Shown here: positions 48,501 through 57,105 of the stretch, in pieces
Layout of the letters: each line of letters starts with the position of its first letter
Numbering within the stretch: the stretch's first letter is position 1
Assembly: GCA_963693305.1 (NCBI GenBank)
Contig: OY855907.1
Coordinates: 35,113,801 to 35,177,800, forward strand
Reading direction: 5' to 3'
DNA from: Meandrina meandrites
Lineage: Eukaryota; Cnidaria; Anthozoa; Scleractinia; Meandrinidae
Length of the DNA: 64,000 nt
Made by a program: the position numbers and the translations under genes
Notes under the pieces: generated by a model
The model's database searches: none
Seen by the model: the letters and a program-made list of their open reading frames with translations, nothing else
What the model was told of the DNA's origin: nothing

Positions 48501-49443
48501 GAAAAAAGACCTGGAAAGACATTCGAATTGCACCTCTATACATCTTGAATAGTTTCTTACAAATGGCCAGACTTCGTTCACACTGCAATTCTAGCTTGTA
48601 GAGCTAATAAAACGTGGAACTGCATGGTATAATGCTGAAATATTGCCGCTGCAAATTTCTCACGGAGCACCTACTGTATTTCTGCTGTGATCTCAGGTCC
48701 GTGTCAGCGGCACAGCCGCACGGAGGACGCTGTTCGAATCAGAGCGAGGCATCTGCCAGCTGTGTCAGCTGGATGCTCACACCTTGTACCAGAACATCAC
48801 TGCTCTGAACGTCAGAGATCGTCCGGCCTTCTTGGCACAGACACCGTATTCGTCACTTCCACAGCAGATTTTGAAGAAAATGGTGATGGATCCAAAAGAG
48901 GGAATGGTAAGTACAATTACTGTTTTTCTTTTTGAAGGTCACTTGACCTCCCAGTTGCTGTTTACACACAATTATTTAAAACGATGATTTGAAATAAAAG
49001 CTACCTTTTCAAATTTTTCTCTTTTCCTTTGAAAACGTGATGCAGGGACGGATCTAGGGGAAGTGTGCAGGGAGTATGCACCCCCCCACCCCCGCCCTGG
49101 AGATGACATGGCAGTTGTCTAATACAAAACAAAAACTATGTGCACCCCCTTCTAAGACAAATCCTGGATCCGCCCCTGAGATGTTATTATCATTTATTAC
49201 TATCATAATCGTTATCATTATCATTATTATCGTTAATTATCTTTGCAGTTCTGGGAAGCGGACCATATTACGCCCGTGTCTGAGGGAGGTGGGGAGTGTG
49301 GATTAGACAACTACAGGACACTGTGCGTCATGTGCCACAGGAAGGCAACCGAGGAATTAAACAGAAGGCTAAAACATCGAAAAGGTCTTCAATATGCTGC
49401 TGGGTATGCAGATATTTCGACGTTTTTTCGACCGCTAAGCTAA
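30587..49443 (+). CDS. ZRANB3: ZRANB3-like annealing helicase and HNH endonuclease, 21 exons
   Basis: SNF2-family translocase that in animals rewinds and remodels stalled replication forks with PCNA and cuts DNA through an HNH domain. Exons: 30587-30735, 30955-30973, 31293-31471, 32380-32614, 33734-33852, 34342-34414, 35108-35185, 35796-35936, 36552-36719, 37469-37540, 38182-38361, 38702-38857, 39495-39753, 39941-43254, 44083-44213, 45850-45934, 46139-46180, 46703-46832, 47399-47628, 48697-48906, 49249-49443. All have GT/AG ends and join in frame to about 2,054 residues; human ZRANB3 is about 1,080. Visible: Walker A (DEMGLGKT, 55-62), DESH (154-157), SGTP (184-187), [10 protein letters not shown] (436-445), PIP box QRDLRSFF (535-542), two NZF fingers and a C-terminal HNH. 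ATG 30587 has G at -3 and is chosen; ATG 30629 would remove 14 residues. The extra length is nearly all exon 14. Confidence 0.93.
30955..30973 (+). other. ZRANB3: 19-nt micro-exon of ZRANB3
   Basis: The segment between ccag and gtaagc encodes only (R)CLIGDE, the residues just before MGLGKT of Walker A. Exon 1 ends in phase 2 (AG|), and 19 bases restore phase 0 before the next exon begins at ATGGGACTTGG. Human ZRANB3 has RCMVADEMGLGKT here, so the micro-exon is required for a working ATP-binding loop. Confidence 0.85.
31552..31574. repeat. Poly-G tract
   Basis: A run of about 23 G sits in ZRANB3 intron 3. The actual length is uncertain in any assembly, and G-quadruplex formation is possible. 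Confidence 0.9.
33230..33247. repeat. Poly-C tract
   Basis: A run of about 18 C lies in ZRANB3 intron 4. Confidence 0.9.
34202..34317. mobile_element. Fold-back element in ZRANB3 intron 5
   Basis: AACAATTATTCCAC-TGCGCTTGTTGGATATGAGAT at the left pairs with its near-complement ending GTGGAATAATTGTT at the right. The stem is about 45 bp with a loop of about 25 bp. Non-coding. Confidence 0.8.
36825..36994. mobile_element. hAT-like MITE in ZRANB3 intron 9
   Basis: Ends CAGTGGCGGATCCAG and CTGGATCTGCCACTG form 15-bp terminal inverted repeats typical of hAT-type non-autonomous elements. Short flanking similarity (GGTAG) may be a decayed target duplication. Confidence 0.75.
37771..37854. mobile_element. 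Short fold-back in ZRANB3 intron 10
   Basis: The stem is TCTCCCTTGCAGC-GTT-TTAGTGTC-TCACG, paired with its complement around a loop centred near 37812. About 84 bp in all. Confidence 0.75.
39558..39720 (+). other. ZRANB3: ZRANB3 region after the PIP box with SIM-like motif
   Basis: Exon 13 carries the PIP box, then a Ser/Gln-rich spacer and [10 protein letters not shown] (residues 585-594). Three to four hydrophobic residues followed by Asp/Ser acids is the classic SUMO-interaction pattern. SUMO binding is inferred from the motif alone. Confidence 0.5.
41018..41358 (+). repeat. ZRANB3: Duplicated acidic module within ZRANB3 exon 14
   Basis: Units at 41018-41155 and 41221-41358 (period ~203 bp) encode QNDTCKE-P-KIA-G, then VC(V/M)DDD-SDD-QV-SIRNSQ and a final CS. 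Both reading frame and nucleotide sequence are conserved. Each copy ends in a hydrophobic/acidic patch similar to a SUMO-interaction motif. Confidence 0.8.
41461..41993 (+). other. ZRANB3: Two NZF (RanBP2-type) zinc fingers in ZRANB3 exon 14
   Basis: Finger 1: W1120, C1122, C1125, N1129, C1136, C1139. Finger 2: W1270, C1272, C1275, N1279, C1286, C1289. Both fit WxCx2Cx3Nx6Cx2C and are spaced exactly 150 residues apart. Each keeps Thr-Phe after the second Cys and Ile 12 residues after the Thr, the TF/phi set known to bind ubiquitin in NPL4-type NZFs. Human ZRANB3 has one NZF that binds K63-linked ubiquitin on PCNA. Two fingers suggest avidity or chain-length reading (inference). Confidence 0.88.
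43255..44082 (+). other. ZRANB3: ZRANB3 intron 14
   Basis: This lies between the donor GACGAG|GTAAAC and the acceptor tattttacgaag|GACGG. The open frame runs six codons into it before a stop. Nothing else is recognised. Confidence 0.8.
44241..44892. mobile_element. Non-autonomous DNA element, ~650 bp, in ZRANB3 intron 15
   Basis: The left end AAGGGGGGTGATTCTTAACTAC and the right end (reverse complement TAAGGGGGGAGACTCTTAACTAC) are inverted repeats extending into GTT(T/G)CTAAGG. Part of the same element occurs at 50186-50408 in the opposite orientation. No transposase frame is seen. Confidence 0.75.
45229..45629. mobile_element. Long fold-back (palindromic) element, ~400 bp
   Basis: Arms of about 195 bp run from GCCATGTTCTAAACGAGCAG at 45229 to its complement ending at 45629. 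They are near perfect and meet at a tiny loop around 45420 (ggattggaggga / tcctccaatcc). It would form a cruciform or a long intronic RNA hairpin in ZRANB3 intron 15. Confidence 0.9.
46923..47054. repeat. Cluster of poly-C, poly-A and CAAAA tracts
   Basis: C16-A13 at about 46923-46952, (CAAAA)-rich DNA and a C20 run at 47035-47054 lie in ZRANB3 intron 18. The flanks carry related 'ataacc' motifs, suggesting a degraded repeat. Confidence 0.8.
48091..48256. mobile_element. Two adjacent fold-backs in ZRANB3 intron 19
   Basis: The first (48091-48193) starts CAATTAGATTAT and pairs ATTTCTATGAGGTGATAGTT with its complement around a CCTGCGG loop. The second (48207-48256) pairs CAGATTATTCACTAATCTGC with its complement around AA. 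Both end in the same type of AT-rich arm, so they may be parts of one element family. Confidence 0.85.
48697..49443 (+). other. ZRANB3: HNH endonuclease domain of ZRANB3 (exons 20-21)
   Basis: Zinc-binding CQLC (C1940, C1943) is in exon 20. Exon 21 holds the ADHITPV strand (D1995-H1996), G-rich turn, LDN (N2011) and C2016-x2-C2019-H2020. All HNH residues seen in human ZRANB3 (VDHIKPV...LDN...CTVCH) are present, so nuclease activity is expected. The protein ends [10 protein letters not shown], an I-x-x-F-F PIP-like sequence where human has the APIM motif RFLVK. Confidence 0.88.
49043..49178. mobile_element. hAT-like MITE in ZRANB3 intron 20
   Basis: Ends CAGGGACGGATCTAGG and CCTGGATCCGCCCCTG are inverted repeats similar to those of the element at 36825-36994, so the two probably belong to one family. 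Confidence 0.75.
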
Positions 49444-51076
49444 TGAAGGGAGGCCTGGTCGAAATGTAAGCCACGCATATGTAATTAAATGTGGAAACTT
49501 AAAACAGGAAAAGATTACTTGAAGCACGCTACTGAAGCACGCTACTGAAAGCATTAACAAAGATAATTTAGTTAGTTTACGAATGCGCAATGAAATGAAA
49601 TAATGCGTTTGGTTTTTAGTTTGTCGTTTAATTGGGGCTGTTTATTGTTTGAAATTCTCGAGTCAAGGTAGGGGACAGCTGAAGATACGTTACTTATTTT
49701 TGTTTAGTGCACGTTACTATCGTAGTTATTATGATATATTGAAAAGTTATCACCTTTTGCTGCCCGAAAACGACGGCGTGATTGGCGAGTAACTGGAAAT
49801 TACTGCTTTCTGCAAAGGAAACGTTTCCCAGGTAGTATACATATACCTGATTGAAGAAACGTTGAGCACGTGAAAAGCATAAGCCATGAACGATAAGACC
49901 CAATGGTATTCTGGGTAGACAGCATTGGGAGGCTTAATTTTTTCATTTTTATTGACAGTCAATATGCTTTCCGTCCTTGAAAGCATTAAGGGCATCTGCT
50001 GATTTATGCCACCTGCCTTATTATCATGTTTATTCTGTAACAGACGACGATCATTTTTCCCGATTTACCAGTAAGCATTTGGCTCACATCATTCACGATT
50101 TATGCTTTTCATGGGTCAACGATTCTTCAATCAGGTGTATAGTTGAAGCTCGATTTCTCGAACCTCCCGACTCATAAAAACGATAAGCATGAGGGCATTC
50201 TTTATCTATTGGTGCTGTTTTTAATTTTGAAATCTAGCCGCCGTTTGAGTCAAATATGGCCGTGATTTGAAACCTTTAGAGGAATCCTTAATGGAACAAT
50301 CTTGTGCAAAAAGCTTATCTGTACGTGGTCTGGTTTCCAAAATATGACAGTTAGAAACCTTCCTTAGCAACAGATTGGTAGTTAAGAGTCCCCCCCCCCC
50401 CCCCCCCCTAAAGAAAAGCGCAGCAGCACTTATTTACCCTGACAAATACAAGCAACCCCCCAAAAAAGAGACAAATGATAAGTATATTTTTATTTCCATG
50501 CCTCAATGAAATATTTATTTGGAGGTGATTAATATTTTTGTATCCTGCTGGTCTCGTGCTGAGTTCAGCTGTTACAAGAAAAAATAATCAATTTTAGGTT
50601 ACGATGTTCTTTATTCTAAATCATATTTTTACATGGCAATTTATTGAATAGGTCATTATTTGAAATATCGAAATTATATATAATTAATATATCGAAATTA
50701 CCATATTTAATTATAAACCATATTGTTTAACAGAAAAGGAAGGATACTTTGAAAGGTGTTACAAAACGTAGAATTATATAATATAAAAACAAAATGAATT
50801 TGCTTGATTTCACATTGCTTTAAGTTCTTTATTTCTTTCTTTAAGGCATGTGTTCATTATTACATGTATGTATTTTCCGTTAATTTAGGTTTCTTAGCGA
50901 TAGCATATAAACTTAAGTGAATATATTTTAGCAGTTCCTGTATAGCGACCTCACATTTCGATTCTCTCCATCTTGAGTGTTTCATGACGCATTGTACTTC
51001 CTAGACAATCACAACGCTAGCGTCAAAGCCAGAAATTTCTAAAGATTTTGTCTCCGTAAGCAAGCTTATGATATCT
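49444..51076. other. Intergenic between ZRANB3 and FAM167
   Basis: No gene is seen. It contains the partial DNA element at 50186-50408, which ends in a C17 run at about 50391. The ZRANB3 poly(A) site is not evident as a canonical hexamer near the stop. Confidence 0.5.
50186..50408 (-). mobile_element. Partial copy of the 44.2-kb DNA element
   Basis: Reading the minus strand, it starts with the poly-G / ACTCTTAACTACCAATCTGTT end and follows the 44241-44892 element for about 220 bp. It then stops, so this is a truncated copy. Confidence 0.7.
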
Positions 51077-51320
51077 TAACCGTTCGCAAAATGTTGTTAG
51101 CGCGTTGGCACGATGTTCGTTAGTTTTCGTTCGTTCCTTTCGTATAACTTCCATTACTATTTGCACAATGTTCCTAACAGCTGGTACAATGTTCTTAACC
51201 GTTCGTACCATCTTCGGAACCTTTCACACCTTGTTCGTAACCGTTCACTTGTGTTCGTAACCACTCGCACCACCTTCGTAATCATTCGCACGTGGTTCGT
51301 AGCTGGTCGCACTTTGTTCG
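51077..51320. repeat. 21-bp minisatellite, degenerate
   Basis: About ten units of consensus TTCGTAACCGTTCGCACCNTG occur, many diverged. The best six are between 51188 and 51320. Because the unit is seven codons, the minus strand gives a heptad-like ERLRTRC frame, which I consider a by-product. Confidence 0.8.
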
Positions 51321-51579
51321 TGCTCAAAGTAACGCATATAGCTCCTATTTTTAAACGTTCGCATAATCCAAACAACACGCCACGGACATTTGAAACACTC
51401 GCTTCTTTACCATAAGCATGTTTATCGTTCAAGATGGAGATATCGAAAGTAAGGCTAAACAAATTATTAAAATAATTTCCCAGATTTGTGCAAGACAGTT
51501 TCCTTGTTGAACCACGGAAATTTGCAACGTTGAAATTTTTTTACTTAGCTTTGCCAGAAGTGAACTGCTGAATTCCTTG

Positions 51580-53580
51580 TTACATATAAGATATGCTTCT
51601 CCCAAACGTCGGACGAATAGTAGTCCCTGGGATCGAGTGTCTGAAGGAAGGTTCCTTCAGTCTGTCTGTACTTCCCTCCAAACCTTCAAGTAAACTGTTC
51701 TCGCTTTTAATCCGCTGGATCGTTGCTCTTAGTTGAATAAACTGCCTTGTGAGGTACTTGTCTTGATGCCGCATGTCGGACTGTGTGAAAACATTAAAAG
51801 AAAGTTTAGATAGGGACAAAATAGCAGTATAAATGAAAAGGTCAGGAAAATGCTTTTAGAAATTGGCGTTTCTCCCCTTTCTGTTAACACCCTCCTCCCC
51901 CCCCCCCCCCCCCTTTTTTTTTTTCTTTTTGAACAAGTTCGTTTTTGTTGCTGTTAGTTTGTTTTGTTGTTGTTGTTTCTTTTGTTTTTAGTGTGTTTTT
52001 ATTTGTTTTGGGGAGCGGGGCTACACTATAAATGAATACAGTAGGCTCCCGATTTGTCGAACCTCCTTGGGAAATCGAAGATTAGTCCTAGAAATCGGGG
52101 TAAAATTACAGGGAAGCACTATCCAAGGGAAACGAAAATTGGTTCAAGAAATCGGGAGTTTCGAGAAACCCAGGATTCCAGAAATCGGGGTTCTACTGTA
52201 ATTTCTGCTACAATAATCAAAGCCCACCCCCTACCTGTGCTTGGGGAGGGTGCGAAAACAACGGAGATCGATCAGCGAAGCGTTTTTTGGCCAAATACCC
52301 AAGTCTTTTTGCAATCAGTAGAATTGGCCGCCGCGGGAAAATAGAAGGATTGAAAATGAGATAATCTCTGACCTTTCGGTCAACAATCTGTTGACATCCA
52401 GAGCGAAACAAAATATTCTTTTAAGATACCGTGTTGACAGACTCGGTATTTTCAACAGCTTTCAATTAACGCCGTTTATTTACTAAAAGGATTAAGGGAT
52501 CACGTTGTAAGCCTGCCTGCTCTTGTTCGGTTAGCAAAGGATAACAAGTGTGGTCAACTTTAATTTCCATAAAGACCACATAAACAATGTGGTCGATGGT
52601 TGCATAGTTCGGTTGTTAATTTACACAAGAGAAGCCTACCGATGTCGCTGTATTGTACTGTCTGTGTACAACAATAGACAATCACTCTTCAAAAACTATG
52701 TTCAGTGACCGCTTTTTGTTCAACATTAAACGATTGTACATAATGCGTTGTGTCTTCACATCGAATGTTACAAAACGCCCCGAAACCTACATTTGAAATG
52801 TTAATTAAGTTCTGGTTTCCCTTACAAATGTACAGGCTGTAATTACACGTTGTTTTTTCCGAAGGCATGTTCACTCTGCGATCAGATAAATCGTTTCGGA
52901 CTACTGATTTCGAATAAGTCGTAAATTTCCCTCCCTTTGTGCAAATTAAAAACTTCCGAAACAAAAACAAACCAAGAAACTGCATTTCAAAATGTTTGCA
53001 AAATTTTACTGCAAGGGCAAGCTCTTTTTGCTGTGTTACGCCACGACGTGGTTTGCCTGTATTGCGAAACCAAGCTTATCACCCGTTTGTTGTGGCGAAG
53101 TCTGTCGAGTTATTGTAATCAAGACCGCAAGTAACATAAACGACCCCTCGACAGAGAAACAATTAGGTACACAAGTTCCGTACAGACCTGCCGCGGGAAT
53201 AATAACTATTTCACTTTGTTACCAAATTATTTATCGTCGAATTCAGAAGGCTATATTATGCGATATATATTTTTTGTTCAATACCGAGATAAAAAAAAAA
53301 GCAGCAGCAGAATATGTATTCTCAAGACACGTGTATAAAATCTGTTTCTTATCGTGTTCTAGGCACTCACCAATTCCTTTCGGATCCATAATATGGCGGC
53401 TTCTAAACGAGCTTCCCTCTCTTCGCTTGTTCCGTCGGAGTTTATAACTGGCGTAGAATCTACTTTAGGGATTTGGATTTCCACTTCTTTTGGTGCTCCA
53501 GACTTCAATATATTCCATGTGTACACTTGCATATATGGAAAAGAATGTCGCTTGGCGAGTTGAAGATGTTCGTCATCCAT
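51580..53580 (-). CDS. FAM167 (DUF3259) family protein, two exons
   Basis: Exon 1 is 53580-53371 (ATG at 53580, MDDEHLQLAK) and ends GAATTG|GTGAGT. Exon 2 is 51780-51580, preceded by ttttcacacag. The join is phase 0 and gives 136 residues. Across the junction the sequence ...AAILWIRKEL|SDMRHQDKYLTRQF... matches the FAM167A/B signature ([24 protein letters not shown] in human), followed by RATIQRIKSEN. It is shorter than the human proteins (about 160-215) and lacks their acidic stretch after the helix. The family is small and cytosolic; FAM167A has been linked to non-canonical NF-kB signalling in vertebrates, and function outside vertebrates is unknown. The 1.6-kb intron carries a pogo-like MITE. 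The start could be elsewhere if another 5' exon exists. Confidence 0.8.
52039..52198. mobile_element. Pogo/Tigger-like MITE in FAM167 intron
   Basis: Ends CAGTAGGCTCCCGATTT and AAATCGGGGTTCTACTG are inverted repeats flanked by TA on both sides, as expected for Tc1/mariner-pogo insertions. Interior repeats of 'gaaatcggg' are present. No transposase. Confidence 0.85.
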
Positions 53581-53739
53581 TTTAGCTTGAGTCAAGAAAA
53601 TTTGTTGTTGAACTGTAAAACCGAACTGACGAAGGAATATTTGATTTTTGTCTTCAGTTTATCTGTTAGTTCAAAGGATCAACCTTCTGAACGAACACGC
53701 TCTGTGCACTCTGTTGTTGTTTATGTTCTCAGCAATTGA

Positions 53740-54580
53740 AAAGCGGATATTTGCATATTGAAAGCAAAACATTCTTCGCAATAGGCAGCCTGACATCTGT
53801 CGAAAGATTATAATCTTTTCTTAACCGTGAAAGAAAAGCGTGATCAATTATTCTGTCTGAATTAAGAATAAATACGAGAGGCGAAAGCGAAAAATAACCG
53901 ATTGAGAAAGATTATAATCGAAAGATGGAGAAGAAAAGGTTTACCATCTCCTTCAGGATTTTTTGTTTTAAATCTTTAATAGTCGAATAAGGGAAAATAA
54001 ACGGGAGTGTTTTTAAAGCATTTCTGATAACAAAGAAGTTTCTTAAAAAGCCACCTGCCACGGGGCCGTGTACAATTCTGTAAACGACTGCGACTTACAG
54101 TAGTTTTCCATTCTGCCCAATAGTAATGTGTATAAAGTTTATTCACAAGACAAAAAATGTGTCAGAAAAACATGCCCAATTTAATGTAGCGAAGCGATGC
54201 GAGATGTGTCAGTGGAGGCTAACAAATAGCCCTTCATGGTCAAATAAAAATTGTGAAAAATTACCGGTTATGTTGGCAATACTTTATCACCTTTCATTTA
54301 CATGACAAGGAGAAAGGTGGTTTTCAAGTGAGAAATTAAAGGGAACAAAGGCATTTTTTTTCCTTTTCTTCATACCTTTTATTTCTTTTCTTGCTTTCTT
54401 TTTCTTTCCCGTTTTTTCTTCTTTTTTAGAACTGAAGGAAAGCTAGCGTTAATTTAGAAAGTGTACTCTTGTGGTACAAACTTAAATTACCATTTTCGGA
54501 CCATTGACTAGAGCTCTTGATAAGAAGTTTTCTTACGCTTGAATTATTCTGGCTTCGCTTTTCTTGCGATTTCGTTTAAA
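53740..54580. other. Intergenic, no gene seen
   Basis: AT-rich sequence upstream of FAM167. T-rich tracts occur near 54340-54430. No coding signal. Confidence 0.45.

Positions 54581-54664
<84 letters not shown>
54581..54664. repeat. (ATT)n microsatellite
   Basis: About 28 uninterrupted ATT units. Confidence 0.95.
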
Positions 54665-54665
<1 letters not shown>

Positions 54666-54816
54666 TACGATTTCATGCTTAATGAGGTCTGCAGTCGATG
54701 TCTGGTGAACCGTCTTTCTTGAGCACAACCGATATTCTGTTTTTCGATACTGAAAGGCAAGTTACACGCAGTTTTAGTTGACTGACAAAGAATCATCTTG
54801 ATAGGAAATCAAAACG

Positions 54817-55460
54817 GTTAAAGGAGAAGTTCACTCCAGAATGGCCATTTATTTTCTTTATGCCAATAAAACGTTTCTACAAAAATATGTTATTCACCAA
54901 AATTTCAGCATCCAACGAGCGCTAAATCCCTACGAAATCTTTCTCTAAAGTAGCCCAAAATTCGACAACTGAACGCCGCCATCTTGGAGCTAGTAATGTA
55001 TGCGTGACGTCAAAGAGTTCAGCCTGAAGTTTAGCGGGGAAATTTAAATACTCGAAACTCCTTGTTTCTTTGAAGTGGCTTTTGTTTGTCAAAATGCCTG
55101 TTTGTGCAGCTCCATGTTTCTCAAACAGATCTCCAAGAGATACAAAAAAACCTTTCACCTTTTCTTTCCTTTCAGACAGGCATTTTGACAAACAAAAGCC
55201 ACTTCAAAGAAACAAGGAGTTTCGAGTATTTAAATTTTCCCGCTAAACTTCAGGCTGAACTCTTTGACGTCACGCATACATTACTGGCTCCAAGATGGCG
55301 GCGTTCAGTTGTCGAATTTTGGGCTACTTTAGAGAAAGATTTCGTAGGGATTTAGCGCTCGTTGGATGCTGAAATTTTGGTGAATAACATATTTTTGTAT
55401 AAACGTTTTATTGGCGAGAAGAAAATAAATGGCCATTCTGGAGTGTACTTCTCCTTTAAC
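54817..55460. mobile_element. Large fold-back element carrying a THAP gene start
   Basis: Arms at 54817-55101 and 55176-55460 (about 285 bp each) are nearly perfect inverted repeats beginning GTTAAAGGAGAAGT. The 74-bp centre plus the end of the left arm encodes the first residues of a THAP-type zinc finger. Open frames of 89 codons with identical C-termini on both strands result from the symmetry and are not genes. Confidence 0.88.
55094..55175 (+). pseudogene. THAP-domain first exon fragment
   Basis: ATG at 55094 begins MPVCAAPCFSNR, the conserved start of THAP zinc fingers (MPxxCxxxxCxNR), and reads on to KPFTFSFL. It stops being THAP-like where the inverted arm resumes at TTTCAG|ACAGG. 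Only about 27 codons of a domain of about 90 are present, so it cannot fold or bind DNA. It may come from a captured host or P-element-type transposase gene. Confidence 0.6.
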
Positions 55461-55711
55461 AGAAGTAGCAGTAACAGACGTTTAAAATAAGCTAGATCAT
55501 TATTTTTATGTTGCAGTCGCGGAGAAACTGGGAAGTAGACTGGGGCGAGTGCCTTCTCCAGTGCCACTGTATACTTCTGGTTTCACGACAATAACATTCA
55601 ACAGACTTTTCAAAACTTCGTGCATATGTAGGAAGCACAACAAACTCTTTAAATTTAATTTTTACTCGATTTTTTTTAATATTTATTATTTCTAAATTTG
55701 ATTTATTGATA

Positions 55712-55892
55712 GCCTGCGAGCAGGCTCACCTTTGGGTTACACGCGCGCGGCGAAGCCGCGTCACGCGAGTGGCGAAGCCACGAGAAAGTGGGCTCACTAT
55801 CTTGGCGCTTCCGCACCAGACTCCTGCCCGCGAGATCGCTTCGCTCGCAGATCACTCGCGCGTGTGACCAAAAGGTGAGCCTGGTCGCAGGC
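55712..55892. mobile_element. GC-rich fold-back MITE
   Basis: GCCTGCGAGCAGGCTCACCTTTGGGTTACACGCGCG at the left is mirrored at the right end (...GGTGAGCCTGGTCGCAGGC). Several internal short palindromes (gcgaagccgc, cgaagccacg) occur. It is strikingly GC- and CpG-rich compared with its flanks. Confidence 0.8.
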
Positions 55893-56065
55893 CAATTTAT
55901 TGACTAATTGATTGCTTATTTTTAATAACTTATTTTTGTAAAACTGAGTAAAAGACAGTGTTTCGTTCATTCCGTACTTGTTTCCATAATTATTTTATTA
56001 CCAAGAGATTTAATATTTTCTAAACATATCCCGATTCTCTAAGTAGAAAGAGATTAATTAAAGAA

Positions 56066-56135
56066 GGCGGCGTAGCCGAGTGGTTAGGACTTCAAATCCG
56101 GAAGCCTGGGCTCCAGTCCCGTTCTGCCCACCACA
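56066..56135 (+). mobile_element. tRNA-like sequence, probable SINE head
   Basis: GGCGGCGTAGCCGAGTGGTTAGG resembles a tRNA 5' half with an A box. The T-arm-like GGGCTCCAGTCCC and a TGCCCACCA end follow. The anticodon loop lacks U33 and the T loop is not TTCRA, so it is unlikely to be a functional tRNA. A SINE head or tRNA pseudogene fits best. Confidence 0.5.
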
Positions 56136-56163
56136 CATTCTCGTGCCCATGGCCCTTTTCGGT

Positions 56164-56579
56164 TCTCTTAGCTGGCATTGCCTTGGCACGAGAAACAAAG
56201 GGCTCTGGACACAGGATTTCCAGTCCTAGATTCTAGGACTTCCGGTCTTCATGTATGCAGTCGTGATGTCTCTATATACTGCACACCGGAGAGGCATGGC
56301 GTCTTTTACTTCCGCTCAATATTCCTTTGTTTCAAACGGCCAATGAAAAGGGTCGCCCACTACCTCTCGGAACGAGATACTTCATTGGTTCTTTAAACAA
56401 TAGATAATAGGTCATAACAATGCCCCTAGCCCTGAATAACAATAGAGGTAGTGTTTACAGCGGGCGAATGAAAATAGAGGTTTCAGAGAGGTAGTGTCTT
56501 ACTGAATGAAAAAACCGAATTAAAATCCCATGTCCCCAGAGCCCTTCGATTCTCGTACCAAGGCCCCGCCGGCTAAGAG
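56164..56579. repeat. Inverted repeat, 56-bp arms
   Basis: Arms 56164-56219 and 56523-56579 share CTCTTAGC-GGC, CCTTGG-ACGAGAA, AAGGGCTCTGG and AGGATTT/GGGATTT in inverted orientation, with about 300 bp between them. Together with the tRNA-like head this may be one composite element. Confidence 0.7.
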
Positions 56580-57089
56580 AATTTTGTCTTGGTTATTCTC
56601 GTCTAATTAATAAGCTACTGTTTGTTGTGCTGTCAGTTTACTGGTAAACCGTCCTGAGCCTGAGAACGAATGAGATTAGTGTCTAAATGGAAAGCGCTCT
56701 TTCCGATCGGAAATTTCCAACGGAAATATTTTGGGAAATTTTTTGCAAATGGAAAACGCCCATAGTCAACTGGTCTGTCTCCCTCCAGTTGAGATTTTTA
56801 ACCTCGTTATGTTCTTTGGGTGACTTGCACGACTGACTTGTGAATTGAACACTATAAACAACACTGGGATTTACATTTTCTATTACATTTTTACATGTTA
56901 CACGAAAGAACAAGGTTTGATATACGCATAACGTGAAGACATGCAGAGATGCTAATAATAAATAATAAGAAATATTTCCGAACTGCATGACATAGCTTCT
57001 TTCATTGTCCACGTCATCCACGTACAATATAGCTTTAATTCAAGTCACAGGTATATAATGTACTCTGTAGTCGATTTTTTTATATTTAC

Positions 57090-57095
57090 TTTATT
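57090..57095 (-). terminator. Poly(A) signal near the GPCR stop
   Basis: AATAAA on the minus strand starts 11 bases after the TAG of the receptor at 57106-58020. If used, the 3' UTR would be extremely short. Confidence 0.35.
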
Positions 57096-57105
57096 TTTCC
57101 TTTCA

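Noticed and set aside
54922..55355. Two 89-codon frames on opposite strands with identical C-termini
   Set aside because: They mirror each other because of the fold-back element; there is no independent coding evidence.
56066..56135. A functional tRNA gene
   Set aside because: The anticodon loop has no U33, the T loop is not TTCRA and the acceptor pairing is imperfect. A SINE head or pseudogene fits better.
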